6,152 bases of DNA from Nitrososphaerota archaeon (GTDB taxonomy: Archaea > Thermoproteota > Nitrososphaeria > Nitrososphaerales > CADDZS01). Positions 1 through 5,406 of the stretch are shown here, piece after piece. Location of the stretch: assembly GCA_027886785.1 (NCBI GenBank), contig JAPCJV010000121.1, positions 1 to 6,152 on the forward strand, given 5' to 3'. The notes beneath the pieces were generated by a model, which saw only the letters and a program-made list of their open reading frames with translations, was not told the origin of the DNA and did not search any database. The stretch's first letter is position 1, and each line of letters begins with the position of its first letter. Made by a program: the position numbers and the translations under genes.

Positions 1-567
1 GTAGTCCTCTTTTACGACAGGGTGGCAACCAAAGCTGAAGATCATCCTCGAACAGCCAAAATCTTTGGTACTCCATTGTTTCTACTAGGCTACCTAGCTT
101 CCTATGCTCTATTAGGAATCGGTGCCTATGTCGCGATCTTCTTTGCTTTGCAATTGTCATCCATGTTTCCTTGGCTCGCCAATTTTGCGATTGCCGCCCC
201 GAGTGCAGTACTGATCATTACGGGAATTTATCAATTCTCGCCGCTGAAAACAAGATGTTTATCACACTGCATTTCTCCGATTGGATTTTTTGCAGTCCAC
301 TCAAAGAGAGGGCTTTTCGGCGCAACAAATATGGGATTTCATCATGGAGTATTTTGCGTGGGTTGTTGCTGGGCGTACATGCTGGTGATGCTAGCTGTGG
401 CAGCGATGAGCATTCCAGTAATGGCGATTCTTTCGGGCGTAATTGCAGTCGAAAAAGTCGTAGCCAAAGGTTCCGTTTGGTATAACAGAGCGGTCGCGAT
501 AGGCTTCTTGTTTTTGGGAGTAGCGATCTGGTTTGTTCCAGGACTGCTTTCACTACTTCAGCTTTGA
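1..567 (+). CDS. DUF2182 family predicted metal-binding integral membrane protein (5' partial)
   Basis: Polytopic membrane protein whose reading frame is open to the left edge, so the true start lies outside the window. A GTG at 22 is only the first internal start-like codon, and the visible length (about 188 codons) is shorter than I expect for the family. Counting from that GTG, hydrophobic helices lie at about 16-45, 52-69, 110-145 and 158-180. The diagnostic motifs are PLKxxCLxxC (about 74-83), the histidine/cysteine-rich MGxxHGxxCxGCCW (104-117) and EKxxxxG (144-150). These are the DUF2182 signature, annotated as predicted metal-binding on the basis of the conserved His and Cys residues; the biochemical role is unknown. 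The residues expected for the family are all present, so it looks intact downstream of the edge. The next gene follows with no meaningful gap, suggesting co-transcription. Confidence 0.85.
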   Translation, partial: VVLFYDRVATKAEDHPRTAKIFGTPLFLLGYLASYALLGIGAYVAIFFALQLSSMFPWLANFAIAAPSAVLIITGIYQFSPLKTRCLSHCISPIGFFAVHSKRGLFGATNMGFHHGVFCVGCCWAYMLVMLAVAAMSIPVMAILSGVIAVEKVVAKGSVWYNRAVAIGFLFLGVAIWFVPGLLSLLQL

Positions 568-608
568 GCAAACTTCAAGAAAACTTCGCGATCCGCCAGC
601 CTTCTCAA

Positions 609-1331
609 ATGTCGAATTCCTCACACCCTGTAGCGATTGACAACGCCCATGTCATGCTTCTAATTCGGGCGATTGTGAGCGATGATTTCGCTAAAGTCGA
701 GGACTTGATTCGATCTTCGCCAGGTCTTTCACGTCAAAGTCTCGCTGTCGGGGCGACCCGCAAAACAGCATCGGAGTTCTATTTTCAGGAAATCAATCAC
801 TACTTGATTTCCGGGGACGCGCCTTTGCATGCCGCAGCGGCTGGATATCGGCGGGAGATAGCCAAGTTACTTGTCAAAAAAGGTGCGGATGTTTCGGTGA
901 GAAACCGAAGGGGCGCCGAACCGTTGCATTACGCATCAGACGGTAATCCAGGGGTACAAAATTGGAATTCGAAAAAACAAGTAGAAACGATTGCTTTCTT
1001 GATCAGTGCAGGAGCTAACCCTAATGCACTAGATAACAGCGGGGTAGGGCCCTTGCATAGAGCAGTGCGTCAGCGCTGCTCGAAGGCGGTGGATGAATTA
1101 ATTCGAAGAGGTTCTAACGTTCGGCGCAAAAATAAGGGCGGTTCAACACCCCTGCACCTTGCGGTACAGAACACCGGAAGGGGTGGTACAGGCTCGCCAG
1201 AATCCAAAGCCCTGCAAAGAGAAATCATCGAACGGCTGATCAATGCGGGAGCTGATCCGAAGGATCGGGATGGGAGTGGGAGGACCGTACTTCAATGTGT
1301 AAAGAGCGACTGGATCCTTGCGCTTCTCTAG
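609..1331 (+). CDS. Ankyrin-repeat protein
   Basis: Probably cytosolic protein of 240 residues built from ankyrin repeats, which act as protein-binding scaffolds; no enzyme domain, signal peptide or membrane segment is seen. Repeats lie at about 70-99 (DAPLHAAAAGYRREIAKLL), 101-142 (GAEPLHYA, then AGANPNALD), 144-175 (GVGPLHRAV) and 177-221 (GSTPLHLAV, then AGADPKDRD), with a degenerate unit at the N-terminus and a partial one at the end. Insertions such as GRGGTGSPESKALQ (about 190-203) and the RRGAEPLHYASDG stretch match a conserved stand-alone ankyrin type I recognise from soil bacteria and archaea; its partner is unknown. I prefer the ATG at 609. An in-frame TTG at 564 would add 15 residues and overlap the previous stop as TTGA, which would couple the two genes. 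No Shine-Dalgarno motif favours either start. Confidence 0.85.
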   Translation: MSNSSHPVAIDNAHVMLLIRAIVSDDFAKVEDLIRSSPGLSRQSLAVGATRKTASEFYFQEINHYLISGDAPLHAAAAGYRREIAKLLVKKGADVSVRNRRGAEPLHYASDGNPGVQNWNSKKQVETIAFLISAGANPNALDNSGVGPLHRAVRQRCSKAVDELIRRGSNVRRKNKGGSTPLHLAVQNTGRGGTGSPESKALQREIIERLINAGADPKDRDGSGRTVLQCVKSDWILALL

Positions 1332-1397
1332 GACTCTGTCCTTGGCGGGAAGTTGGGCTAGAGACTGTAAGCACTCTGGAAAGACAGATTGAACAAA

Positions 1398-1402
1398 TTT
1401 TT
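1398..1402 (+). terminator. Short T-run, possible end of the DUF2182-ankyrin transcript
   Basis: Five consecutive T residues occur 66 bp after the ankyrin stop codon, just before the convergent minus-strand gene ends. Archaeal RNA polymerase can terminate at T-runs without a hairpin, and no strong hairpin is visible here. The run is short, so this is a weak call. Confidence 0.3.
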
Positions 1403-1404
1403 CC

Positions 1405-1719
1405 TTAGCGACAACCAGCGGCGGTTCCATTGAGAACTTCGTCGAGAAATGCACCGCACGTCGTCAAGTCTCGCACCTCGGTGGGGCCCACCATCTTGAA
1501 AGGTTCAGCATACTTTTCTGCATTCAAACGTGCTGGTGCATCTAGTAAGATAAGCAGCCGGTGCTCTCCCTTTACCTTACAATCCTCGACCACTTTTACT
1601 CCAAGTTCTCTCAAACGTTCAGGACCAAGGACAAGACTTTCCATCATTCTGGCGCTATCGGGTGATTGCGCGGGACACGTTCCATCCGTGTGCTGATGTT
1701 CTACCAAGAAAATTGCCAT
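1405..1719 (-). CDS. Small conserved protein, probable ferredoxin-like alpha/beta dimer
   Basis: A 104-residue soluble protein. The order of elements is an N-terminal strand with HQHT (8-11) and TCPA (14-17), helix (about 20-40), strand plus GEHRLLILLDA (51-61), helix (about 64-73), then PFKMVGPTEVRDLTTC (73-88). This matches a family of about 100-residue proteins with the recurring pattern HQH...TCPA...GEH...PF..G..EV...TC. The beta-alpha-beta layout suggests a dimeric ferredoxin-like barrel of the muconolactone-isomerase/DUF3303 type. The fold is inferred and no reaction can be assigned. The conserved His and two Cys could bind metal or be redox-active, also inference. The ATG at 1719 is preceded by a purine stretch (GAGGAAAAG) that may act as a ribosome-binding site, and a TATA-like element lies further upstream. 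It is convergent with the ankyrin gene. Confidence 0.8.
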   Translation of the reverse strand: MAIFLVEHQHTDGTCPAQSPDSARMMESLVLGPERLRELGVKVVEDCKVKGEHRLLILLDAPARLNAEKYAEPFKMVGPTEVRDLTTCGAFLDEVLNGTAAGCR

Positions 1720-1753
1720 GAAGCTACTTTTCCTCGAAGTGCGTTTCCCTTTG

Positions 1754-1767
1754 CGAATAAATATTCA
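1754..1767 (-). promoter_or_regulatory. TATA-like element upstream of the 1719 minus-strand gene
   Basis: Read on the minus strand the segment is ATGAATATTTATTC, an A/T-rich core centred about 40 bp before the ATG at 1719. With archaeal spacing (TATA centre about 26 bp before the transcript start) this gives a leader of roughly 14-17 nt that would include the GAGG purine stretch. It is a pattern-based inference. Confidence 0.4.
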
Positions 1768-1821
1768 TCACTTAAGGAGCAGTATTGGTGACCACATTTC
1801 TCTCGATAGTACTTTTCAAGC

Positions 1822-1843
1822 ATGCAGAAAGCATATTCTGCAT
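1822..1843. promoter_or_regulatory. Perfect 8-bp inverted repeat around a TATA-like core (putative operator/promoter)
   Basis: The arms ATGCAGAA (1822-1829) and TTCTGCAT (1836-1843) are exact reverse complements separated by 6 bp. The centre reads AGCATATTC, a plausible weak TATA box centred about 27 bp before the ATG at 1862, the spacing expected for a leaderless archaeal mRNA. A dimeric repressor bound to the arms would block TBP/TFB access. The inverted repeat is seen directly; the promoter and operator roles are inferred. Alternatively it could simply form a hairpin in a longer transcript. Confidence 0.4.
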
Positions 1844-1861
1844 ACTGTTTGCTGAAATTAC

Positions 1862-2077
1862 ATGATTTTTGTTCAACCATCCATCTTTCGCTTTACTTCC
1901 TTACCCTTCTACTTTTCCAAGAGCACCAACTCGATCACCATTCAGTTCGGCCGAGAGGCCCGGATCGTCATGGCGGTCAAGGAGTTCAACGCTTTATCGA
2001 AAGCGGGAATTGAAATCCAGGTCCATCTGCACCTAAAACCCACAGATTACGATTCCGTCTGGAACAAAGTCCAGTGA
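1862..2077 (+). CDS. Hypothetical protein, 71 residues
   Basis: I do not recognise the family. The protein has an uneven make-up. Residues 1-20 are hydrophobic and aromatic with T-rich codons, while residues 21-71 (from STNSITIQFGREARIV through AVKEFNALSKAGIEIQVHLHLKP to YDSVWNKVQ) have G/C-ending codons and look like a compact beta-alpha-beta domain. The second half is the more convincing coding part. An internal ATG at 1970 would leave only 35 residues and cut the domain. The ATG at 1862 is supported by a TATA-like core about 27 bp upstream, which would make the message leaderless. It could alternatively be the C-terminal remnant of a longer gene that has lost its original start. The gene runs toward the coiled-coil gene and ends before the shared T/A tract at 2119-2135. 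Confidence 0.55.
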   Translation: MIFVQPSIFRFTSLPFYFSKSTNSITIQFGREARIVMAVKEFNALSKAGIEIQVHLHLKPTDYDSVWNKVQ

Positions 2078-2118
2078 GGGCCTGCCCATGTTCTAAATTC
2101 AAACGTAAATATCCTGTC

Positions 2119-2135
2119 CTTTTTTTCAAAAAAAG
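2119..2135. terminator. Bidirectional T7/A7 tract between convergent genes
   Basis: CTTTTTTT (2119-2126), one C, then AAAAAAAG (2128-2135) form a perfect palindrome about the central C. The plus strand offers a T7 run 42 bp after the stop of the 71-residue gene. The minus strand offers a T7 run about 105 bp after the stop of the coiled-coil gene. Archaeal termination on oligo-T tracts makes this a natural shared terminator for the two convergent units. Confidence 0.6.
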
Positions 2136-2139
2136 TTAG

Positions 2140-2160
2140 GTAAACAGTAACTGCGTTTAC
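2140..2160. repeat. Small inverted repeat beside the T/A tract
   Basis: GTAAAC (2140-2145) and GTTTAC (2155-2160) pair as a 6-bp stem with a 9-nt loop. It directly follows the T7/A7 tract and may belong to the same 3'-end processing or termination region. No protein-coding frame covers it. Confidence 0.35.
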
Positions 2161-2191
2161 GTGCTTCCTTTGCATTTTCAGGTAGGAGGTC

Positions 2192-2253
2192 GGATCCCGT
2201 ATCATTTCTGTGAATAAGAGGAGAGAGGATTACCAAGTCTTATTTCGGGATCC
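2192..2253. repeat. Nested inverted repeats at the 3' end of the coiled-coil gene
   Basis: GGATCCCG (2192-2199) is the exact reverse complement of CGGGATCC (2246-2253). Inside this, AATAAG (2213-2218) pairs with CTTATT (2239-2244). The outer right arm lies in the last codons of the coiled-coil gene and the inner right arm overlaps its stop codon. In RNA this could fold as a two-stem hairpin with a 13-nt bulge on one side, perhaps stabilising the 3' end. The pairing is seen; the function is a guess. Confidence 0.35.
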
Positions 2254-3670
2254 ACTGTGGATGTTTCAGAAAGTTGTCAAATAGATAGGGAAGATCTATC
2301 TGCGTGACGACATCGCACTCTTTGCATAGACGCCGAAACGAGCCCCTTGAGCGGAGATCTTGTCTTGAGTCATTCTCCACAACTTCTTCTTCTACTATGT
2401 GGCAGTTAGGGCACTCAAATATCCGTACCATTTCAATCGTACGCTTCGGGAACATCAGATCTGCGATCATTTTTGTAGCCTCAACGGAGGCCTGGGCGCC
2501 TTGTTCATAGGTGCTCCTCGCGACGAAGCCGAAACCTGGGATGTTTCGTATTCCGTTAGCGAGGGTATTTTTCAACGCTTCAAGGTCCAGCTGAGCATTG
2601 AGATAGTCTCCTCTTTGTCGCGATGTGGCGGCAGAACTAATTAAACTCGTAATGCGCGAGAATTCGTGATCAGAGCAGGTTTTCGGATCCCTCAATAGAC
2701 TATGGATCGCCAGCGCGAGATCTATTATCACACGATTATTCGCAACGATTTTTTCCGTCTCCGATTTTTGATTCGTCAGTTCTTGTATTTCTCGCTCTTG
2801 CTCCTCAAGTTGCTCGGCATAGCCTGCCCTTAGGGCATTACCATCCCGGACCAAACGATCGCGGCGCTGCTTCTTTTCTGAAATCTGTAAGTTCAAGGTT
2901 TGGATGTTCTGCTGAGCTCTCTTTTCTTCAGCTTTCAAGGAAGCTACAGCGGCATCGAGCGAAGGGTGATCCCGAAGAATGCGTACAATTTCTGAAACTG
3001 CAGTCTTAGGTTCTTTTCCAATTGACTTCAGCTGTGCAGCGAGAAACTTGGCATCCTCTTCGTTGAACCCCAAGCTCCTGAGGAGTTTAACGAAATCGAG
3101 AGTGGTGGAGAACTCTTGAAGTGGGACTCCCAGCTCCCTTGCCTTAGTCTTGATTTCGTTCAGTTCTCCCAAGTTTCCGAGGGATTGTTTTAGCCGAGTT
3201 TCCTTTTCCTCATCAACTTTCACTTTACCTCTAATCGACCCGAGATTATTGATCGCCGCGTTGTACTCATTCACCGCAGTGGTAGGATCCTTTCCAGTTT
3301 TCCTCTGTACCTCCATATATTTCGCAGCGTCGTTGATGTGTGCTTCTGCCTTGTCCACGCCAAGCTTTTCGGCCAGCTCTACACAGACAGGTAGCGATTT
3401 CACTCCTATACCCAGATCGTCCAATTTTTGTACATAATTGAAAGACCTCGTGGATTCCCAGAACTTCTTTGGATTAGCTCCGAGGGAATTCCAATGCTCG
3501 CGGAGCTCCTCGATATTCGGTAATTCCTGCTTCAATTCATCTATGTACTTTTTTACAGCAGACTTGGAACTAATGTCCCATTTTTTTGCGATCTCGCCAT
3601 ACGATAAACCCTCAAACAACCAATCGTGCTTGACACCTGCGATTTTCGCGCTGGGTAATTTTTCTGGCAA
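2240..3670 (-). CDS. HTH / coiled-coil / zinc-ribbon protein of unknown function
   Basis: A 476-residue soluble protein with no signal peptide or membrane helix. Domains in order: an N-terminal helix-turn-helix (about 15-48, LSYGEIAKKWDISSKSAVKKYI); a helical region with two related segments, about 100-150 (LAEKLGV...GKDPTTAVNEY) and 196-247 (LLRSLGF...GKEPKTAVSEI); a coiled coil (about 240-312, rich in Glu, Lys, Gln and Arg); a helical segment (about 313-400); and a C-terminal zinc ribbon with Cys420-x2-Cys423 and Cys449-x2-Cys452. The layout suggests a DNA-bound structural, partition-like or transcription-associated protein, but no ATPase or nuclease motif is present. The start is TTG at 3670, directly after an in-frame TAA (3671-3673) and without a Shine-Dalgarno motif; no early ATG exists, and a later TTG at residue 18 would cut the HTH. 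It is the last reading frame of a minus-strand cluster and lies next to direct repeats at 3739-3787. Confidence 0.85.
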   Translation of the reverse strand: MPEKLPSAKIAGVKHDWLFEGLSYGEIAKKWDISSKSAVKKYIDELKQELPNIEELREHWNSLGANPKKFWESTRSFNYVQKLDDLGIGVKSLPVCVELAEKLGVDKAEAHINDAAKYMEVQRKTGKDPTTAVNEYNAAINNLGSIRGKVKVDEEKETRLKQSLGNLGELNEIKTKARELGVPLQEFSTTLDFVKLLRSLGFNEEDAKFLAAQLKSIGKEPKTAVSEIVRILRDHPSLDAAVASLKAEEKRAQQNIQTLNLQISEKKQRRDRLVRDGNALRAGYAEQLEEQEREIQELTNQKSETEKIVANNRVIIDLALAIHSLLRDPKTCSDHEFSRITSLISSAATSRQRGDYLNAQLDLEALKNTLANGIRNIPGFGFVARSTYEQGAQASVEATKMIADLMFPKRTIEMVRIFECPNCHIVEEEVVENDSRQDLRSRGSFRRLCKECDVVTQIDLPYLFDNFLKHPQWIPK

Positions 3671-4018
3671 TTATGTGTAGCACTTTGCAAATGCGTCGGA
3701 GAGAGGATGATCAGGAGCCTCTGGTGCGTCGCCTGTTAGTTCGAATCGTTCTCGCAGCCCGTTCGAATCGTTCTGACTAATCGTTCTAATGGGGGAATTT
3801 TTGGTGTACCTCAAATCACGCACGGAATGCAACAGATGCAGCCTCCACAGGACCAATTTTTCTTTCAGGTCTGGGACATCAGTTAGAACGCATACTGCAC
3901 TCTGAGAACGACCGATGAGCAGAGAATTTGGGTCGGGACCAAATGAACTCTGGCAGGGACCCGGGCGATGGATAATTTCCATCTTCCAAAGGCCACATCT
4001 CCTGTCACTGGAGCTCAA
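3671..4018 (-). CDS. Possible small hypothetical protein between the two HTH genes
   Basis: Open frame of 115 codons from a TTG at 4018, or 103 codons from the ATG at 3982. It overlaps the upstream gene's end by 14 bp and stops immediately before the TTG of the coiled-coil gene, so if real it would be tightly coupled to both. I recognise no family. The middle part (PNSLLIGRSQSAVCVLTDVPDLKEKLVLWRLHLLHSVRDLRY) is protein-like, with an apparent strand then helix, while the C-terminal third looks disordered. A 14-bp DNA repeat with a 22-bp period falls inside it. Because 22 is not a multiple of three, the copies are read in different frames, which suggests that this part at least is selected as DNA rather than protein. 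It may therefore be a fortuitous ORF over a regulatory region. Confidence 0.4.
   Translation of the reverse strand: MSSSDRRCGLWKMEIIHRPGPCQSSFGPDPNSLLIGRSQSAVCVLTDVPDLKEKLVLWRLHLLHSVRDLRYTKNSPIRTISQNDSNGLRERFELTGDAPEAPDHPLSDAFAKCYT
3739..3787. repeat. Direct repeats of a 14-bp motif (iteron/operator-like)
   Basis: GTTCGAATCGTTCT occurs exactly at 3739-3752 and again at 3761-3774, a 22-bp period equal to about two helical turns. The shorter match AATCGTTCT follows at 3779-3787. Each full copy contains the palindrome TTCGAA. Further inverted matches to CGTTCT occur at 3885-3890 and 3905-3910. They lie about 70-240 bp upstream of the coiled-coil HTH gene start, a suitable place for operator or iteron sites bound by one of the neighbouring HTH proteins. 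Confidence 0.6.
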
Positions 4019-4724
4019 TCTCGAAATCCCCTTCCGACAGAGCGACGGAGGTTCTCACCTTGAGGGTTATTTTGACAAGTACATTTCGGAGCTCTCTCAT
4101 GAATTCAAACCTTTGCCACTCAGGTGGTTGTTGTTTATCTGCATCAGATCCGTTAGGGGTTTCTTGTTCGGCGGAGCCCCCTTGAGGATTTTGTGGCCCG
4201 GGGGAATTACCAGCTTCTTTTCTTCCTGCATTTCGCGGAGGCGCTTCCGCAGATTTGAGAGCTTTCTGTCGCGGCTTCCTTTTCTTTTCGATCTGTTTGA
4301 ATTTGTCAGGGAGGTATTCCCGGATCGTCCGATCAGAATAGGGAAGCTCCTTCTTGAGCTCGGAAATCATCTTCTTTTTCTTAACGCCTTCTTTTTCCAG
4401 GATCTCCGCCATTGAAACAATAATTCTCCTGGTTTCTTCGCTACCGACAGCGCGTCTGTAGTTCGCCGCCGCCTTGACCAGGATCTTATCCTTCTCTGTT
4501 TTTACCCAGTCAAGCGTTTTCGAATCACTGAACCCGGCTTCACCTCTGCTGTTTCCGTCGAGAAGTTCTCCGTCGCCCGCTAACAGCTTTGGATAAAGTT
4601 GAGGCATTCGTTGCTTACTGCGCATCAGTCCCTCAACTACATTTTCCTCTGATTCTTTCCTTCCCTTCGGTTCTTTGATTTTTCGCCTTAAACTCTGTTT
4701 TCGGGACATTTTTTTTAGCGTCAT
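4005..4724 (-). CDS. Basic helix-turn-helix protein, putative DNA-binding
   Basis: A 239-residue, strongly basic, soluble protein; no named family is assigned. Layout: a Lys/Arg-rich N-terminal tail (1-38), a spacer, a helical region (about 72-112, DWVKTEKDKILVKAAANYRRAVGSEETRRIIVSMAEILE), then a helix-turn-helix (about 112-146, KKKKMISELKKELPYSDRTIREYLPDKF) whose putative recognition helix is SDRTIREYLP. A basic then proline/glycine-rich low-complexity linker follows (146-200), and a short conserved-looking C-terminal end (203-239, WQRFEFMRELRNVLVKITLKV). The LPYSDRTIREYLPD type of HTH is familiar from archaeal hypothetical proteins. The start is ATG at 4724, with a second ATG at 4709 (residue 6). 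It heads the minus-strand cluster and is divergent from the winged-helix gene at 4771. A role as the module's regulator or origin/partition DNA binder is inferred. Confidence 0.75.
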   Translation of the reverse strand: MTLKKMSRKQSLRRKIKEPKGRKESEENVVEGLMRSKQRMPQLYPKLLAGDGELLDGNSRGEAGFSDSKTLDWVKTEKDKILVKAAANYRRAVGSEETRRIIVSMAEILEKEGVKKKKMISELKKELPYSDRTIREYLPDKFKQIEKKRKPRQKALKSAEAPPRNAGRKEAGNSPGPQNPQGGSAEQETPNGSDADKQQPPEWQRFEFMRELRNVLVKITLKVRTSVALSEGDFEIELQ

Positions 4725-4738
4725 GCCTTGAAATAGAA

Positions 4739-4748
4739 TTTGATATTA
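4739..4748. promoter_or_regulatory. Shared TATA-like element in the 46-bp divergent promoter
   Basis: TTTGATATTA lies between two divergent ATGs (4724 on minus, 4771 on plus). Its centre is about 27 bp before the plus-strand ATG, the spacing expected of an archaeal TATA box driving a leaderless transcript. On the minus strand it is about 20 bp from the ATG at 4724 and about 35 bp from the alternative ATG at 4709, so it could serve both directions. No Shine-Dalgarno motif precedes either gene. The spacing is seen; the promoter role is inferred. Confidence 0.5.
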
Positions 4749-4770
4749 ACTTTGTAGACACGAACCAACA

Positions 4771-5406
4771 ATGTTGGTAGCTATGGGTACTCCTAGAATT
4801 AGACGTTCTTCAGCCGAAATAAAAGGAATTGTAATAGGGTTAATTCCTCCAGACTGTTCCTTCCGATCACTGACTGAAATTCGTAATGAGGCCATATCCA
4901 GAGGAATCTATCCAGATACTCTTCACAAGTATCTCCAGGAACTGGAATTGAAAGAACGGTTAATTGAGAAGAAGCGAGACGAAACCGGCTACAGAGTTTC
5001 GTACTCCAGAGCTTCCACCGATCCGATCTTCGAGGAGAATTACAAAGATTTAGTTAGATTTGAGGATCTAACAGCTAAATTTAGGAGGGTCATCAAATTA
5101 AGAAAATATATTCCAAACGCCTCTGAAGAGGTTGAACCATTTTCGCGAATGGAAGGCCGATTGGCGAAAATGAAATCTAAATTTTGGACCTATAAAATTT
5201 TGAGCTTCGCTCGGTACGCGATCACAACTTTGTTCGAAATAGAAGATAGTGTTGAACGCAAAAGACGTTTGAGCGCTCTGATAGATTTTCTCCTTTTTCC
5301 TTTACTAGAACAAATCACAAATGATATTAGATTATATCTTTCGTTAGATTCCTTACCTAAGACCTATTTTGATGAAAGTCTTCGGGAAATGAAGAACTTT
5401 ACATAG
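4771..5406 (+). CDS. Winged-helix-like putative transcriptional regulator
   Basis: A 211-residue soluble protein. Residues about 14-80 look like a winged helix: SAEIKGIVIGLIPPDCSFRSLTEIRNEAISRGIYPDTLHKYLQELELKERLIEKKRDETGYRVSY. This gives helix, helix, a putative recognition helix (PDTLHKYLQELELKERL) and then a basic beta wing ending in YRVSY, the usual archaeal wHTH arrangement. The rest (about 85-211) is all-helical with many charged residues, FEIEDSVERKRRL and IDFLLFPLLEQITNDIRLYL being likely dimerisation or sensing helices; no ligand motif is recognised. The ATG at 4771 fits a leaderless start given the TATA-like element; a second ATG at 4783 is possible. The 3' half uses noticeably more A/T-ending codons than the left-hand genes. 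Divergent placement suggests it regulates the minus-strand cluster and itself (inference). Confidence 0.75.
   Translation: MLVAMGTPRIRRSSAEIKGIVIGLIPPDCSFRSLTEIRNEAISRGIYPDTLHKYLQELELKERLIEKKRDETGYRVSYSRASTDPIFEENYKDLVRFEDLTAKFRRVIKLRKYIPNASEEVEPFSRMEGRLAKMKSKFWTYKILSFARYAITTLFEIEDSVERKRRLSALIDFLLFPLLEQITNDIRLYLSLDSLPKTYFDESLREMKNFT

Noticed and set aside
218..571. 117-codon minus-strand ORF
   Set aside because: Antisense of the DUF2182 gene, whose conserved motifs settle the strand.
1430..1696. 88-codon plus-strand ORF
   Set aside because: Antisense shadow of the HQH/TCPA/GEH gene; Ser/Thr-rich with no motif.
1822..2013. 63-codon plus-strand ORF beginning inside the palindrome
   Set aside because: It overlaps the 1862-2077 gene in another frame, and its second half (RPRGPDRHGGQG) is a typical out-of-frame translation.
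3739..3774. GTTCGAATC matches the T-loop consensus of tRNA genes (possible tRNA or attachment-site remnant)
   Set aside because: The bases on either side of the loop do not pair as a T-stem in either copy, and no acceptor, D or anticodon arm can be built.
3915..4415. 166-codon plus-strand ORF opposite the basic HTH gene
   Set aside because: It is the antisense of a Lys/Glu-rich gene, giving Phe/Leu/Ser-rich translation. The minus-strand frame has the recognisable HTH.
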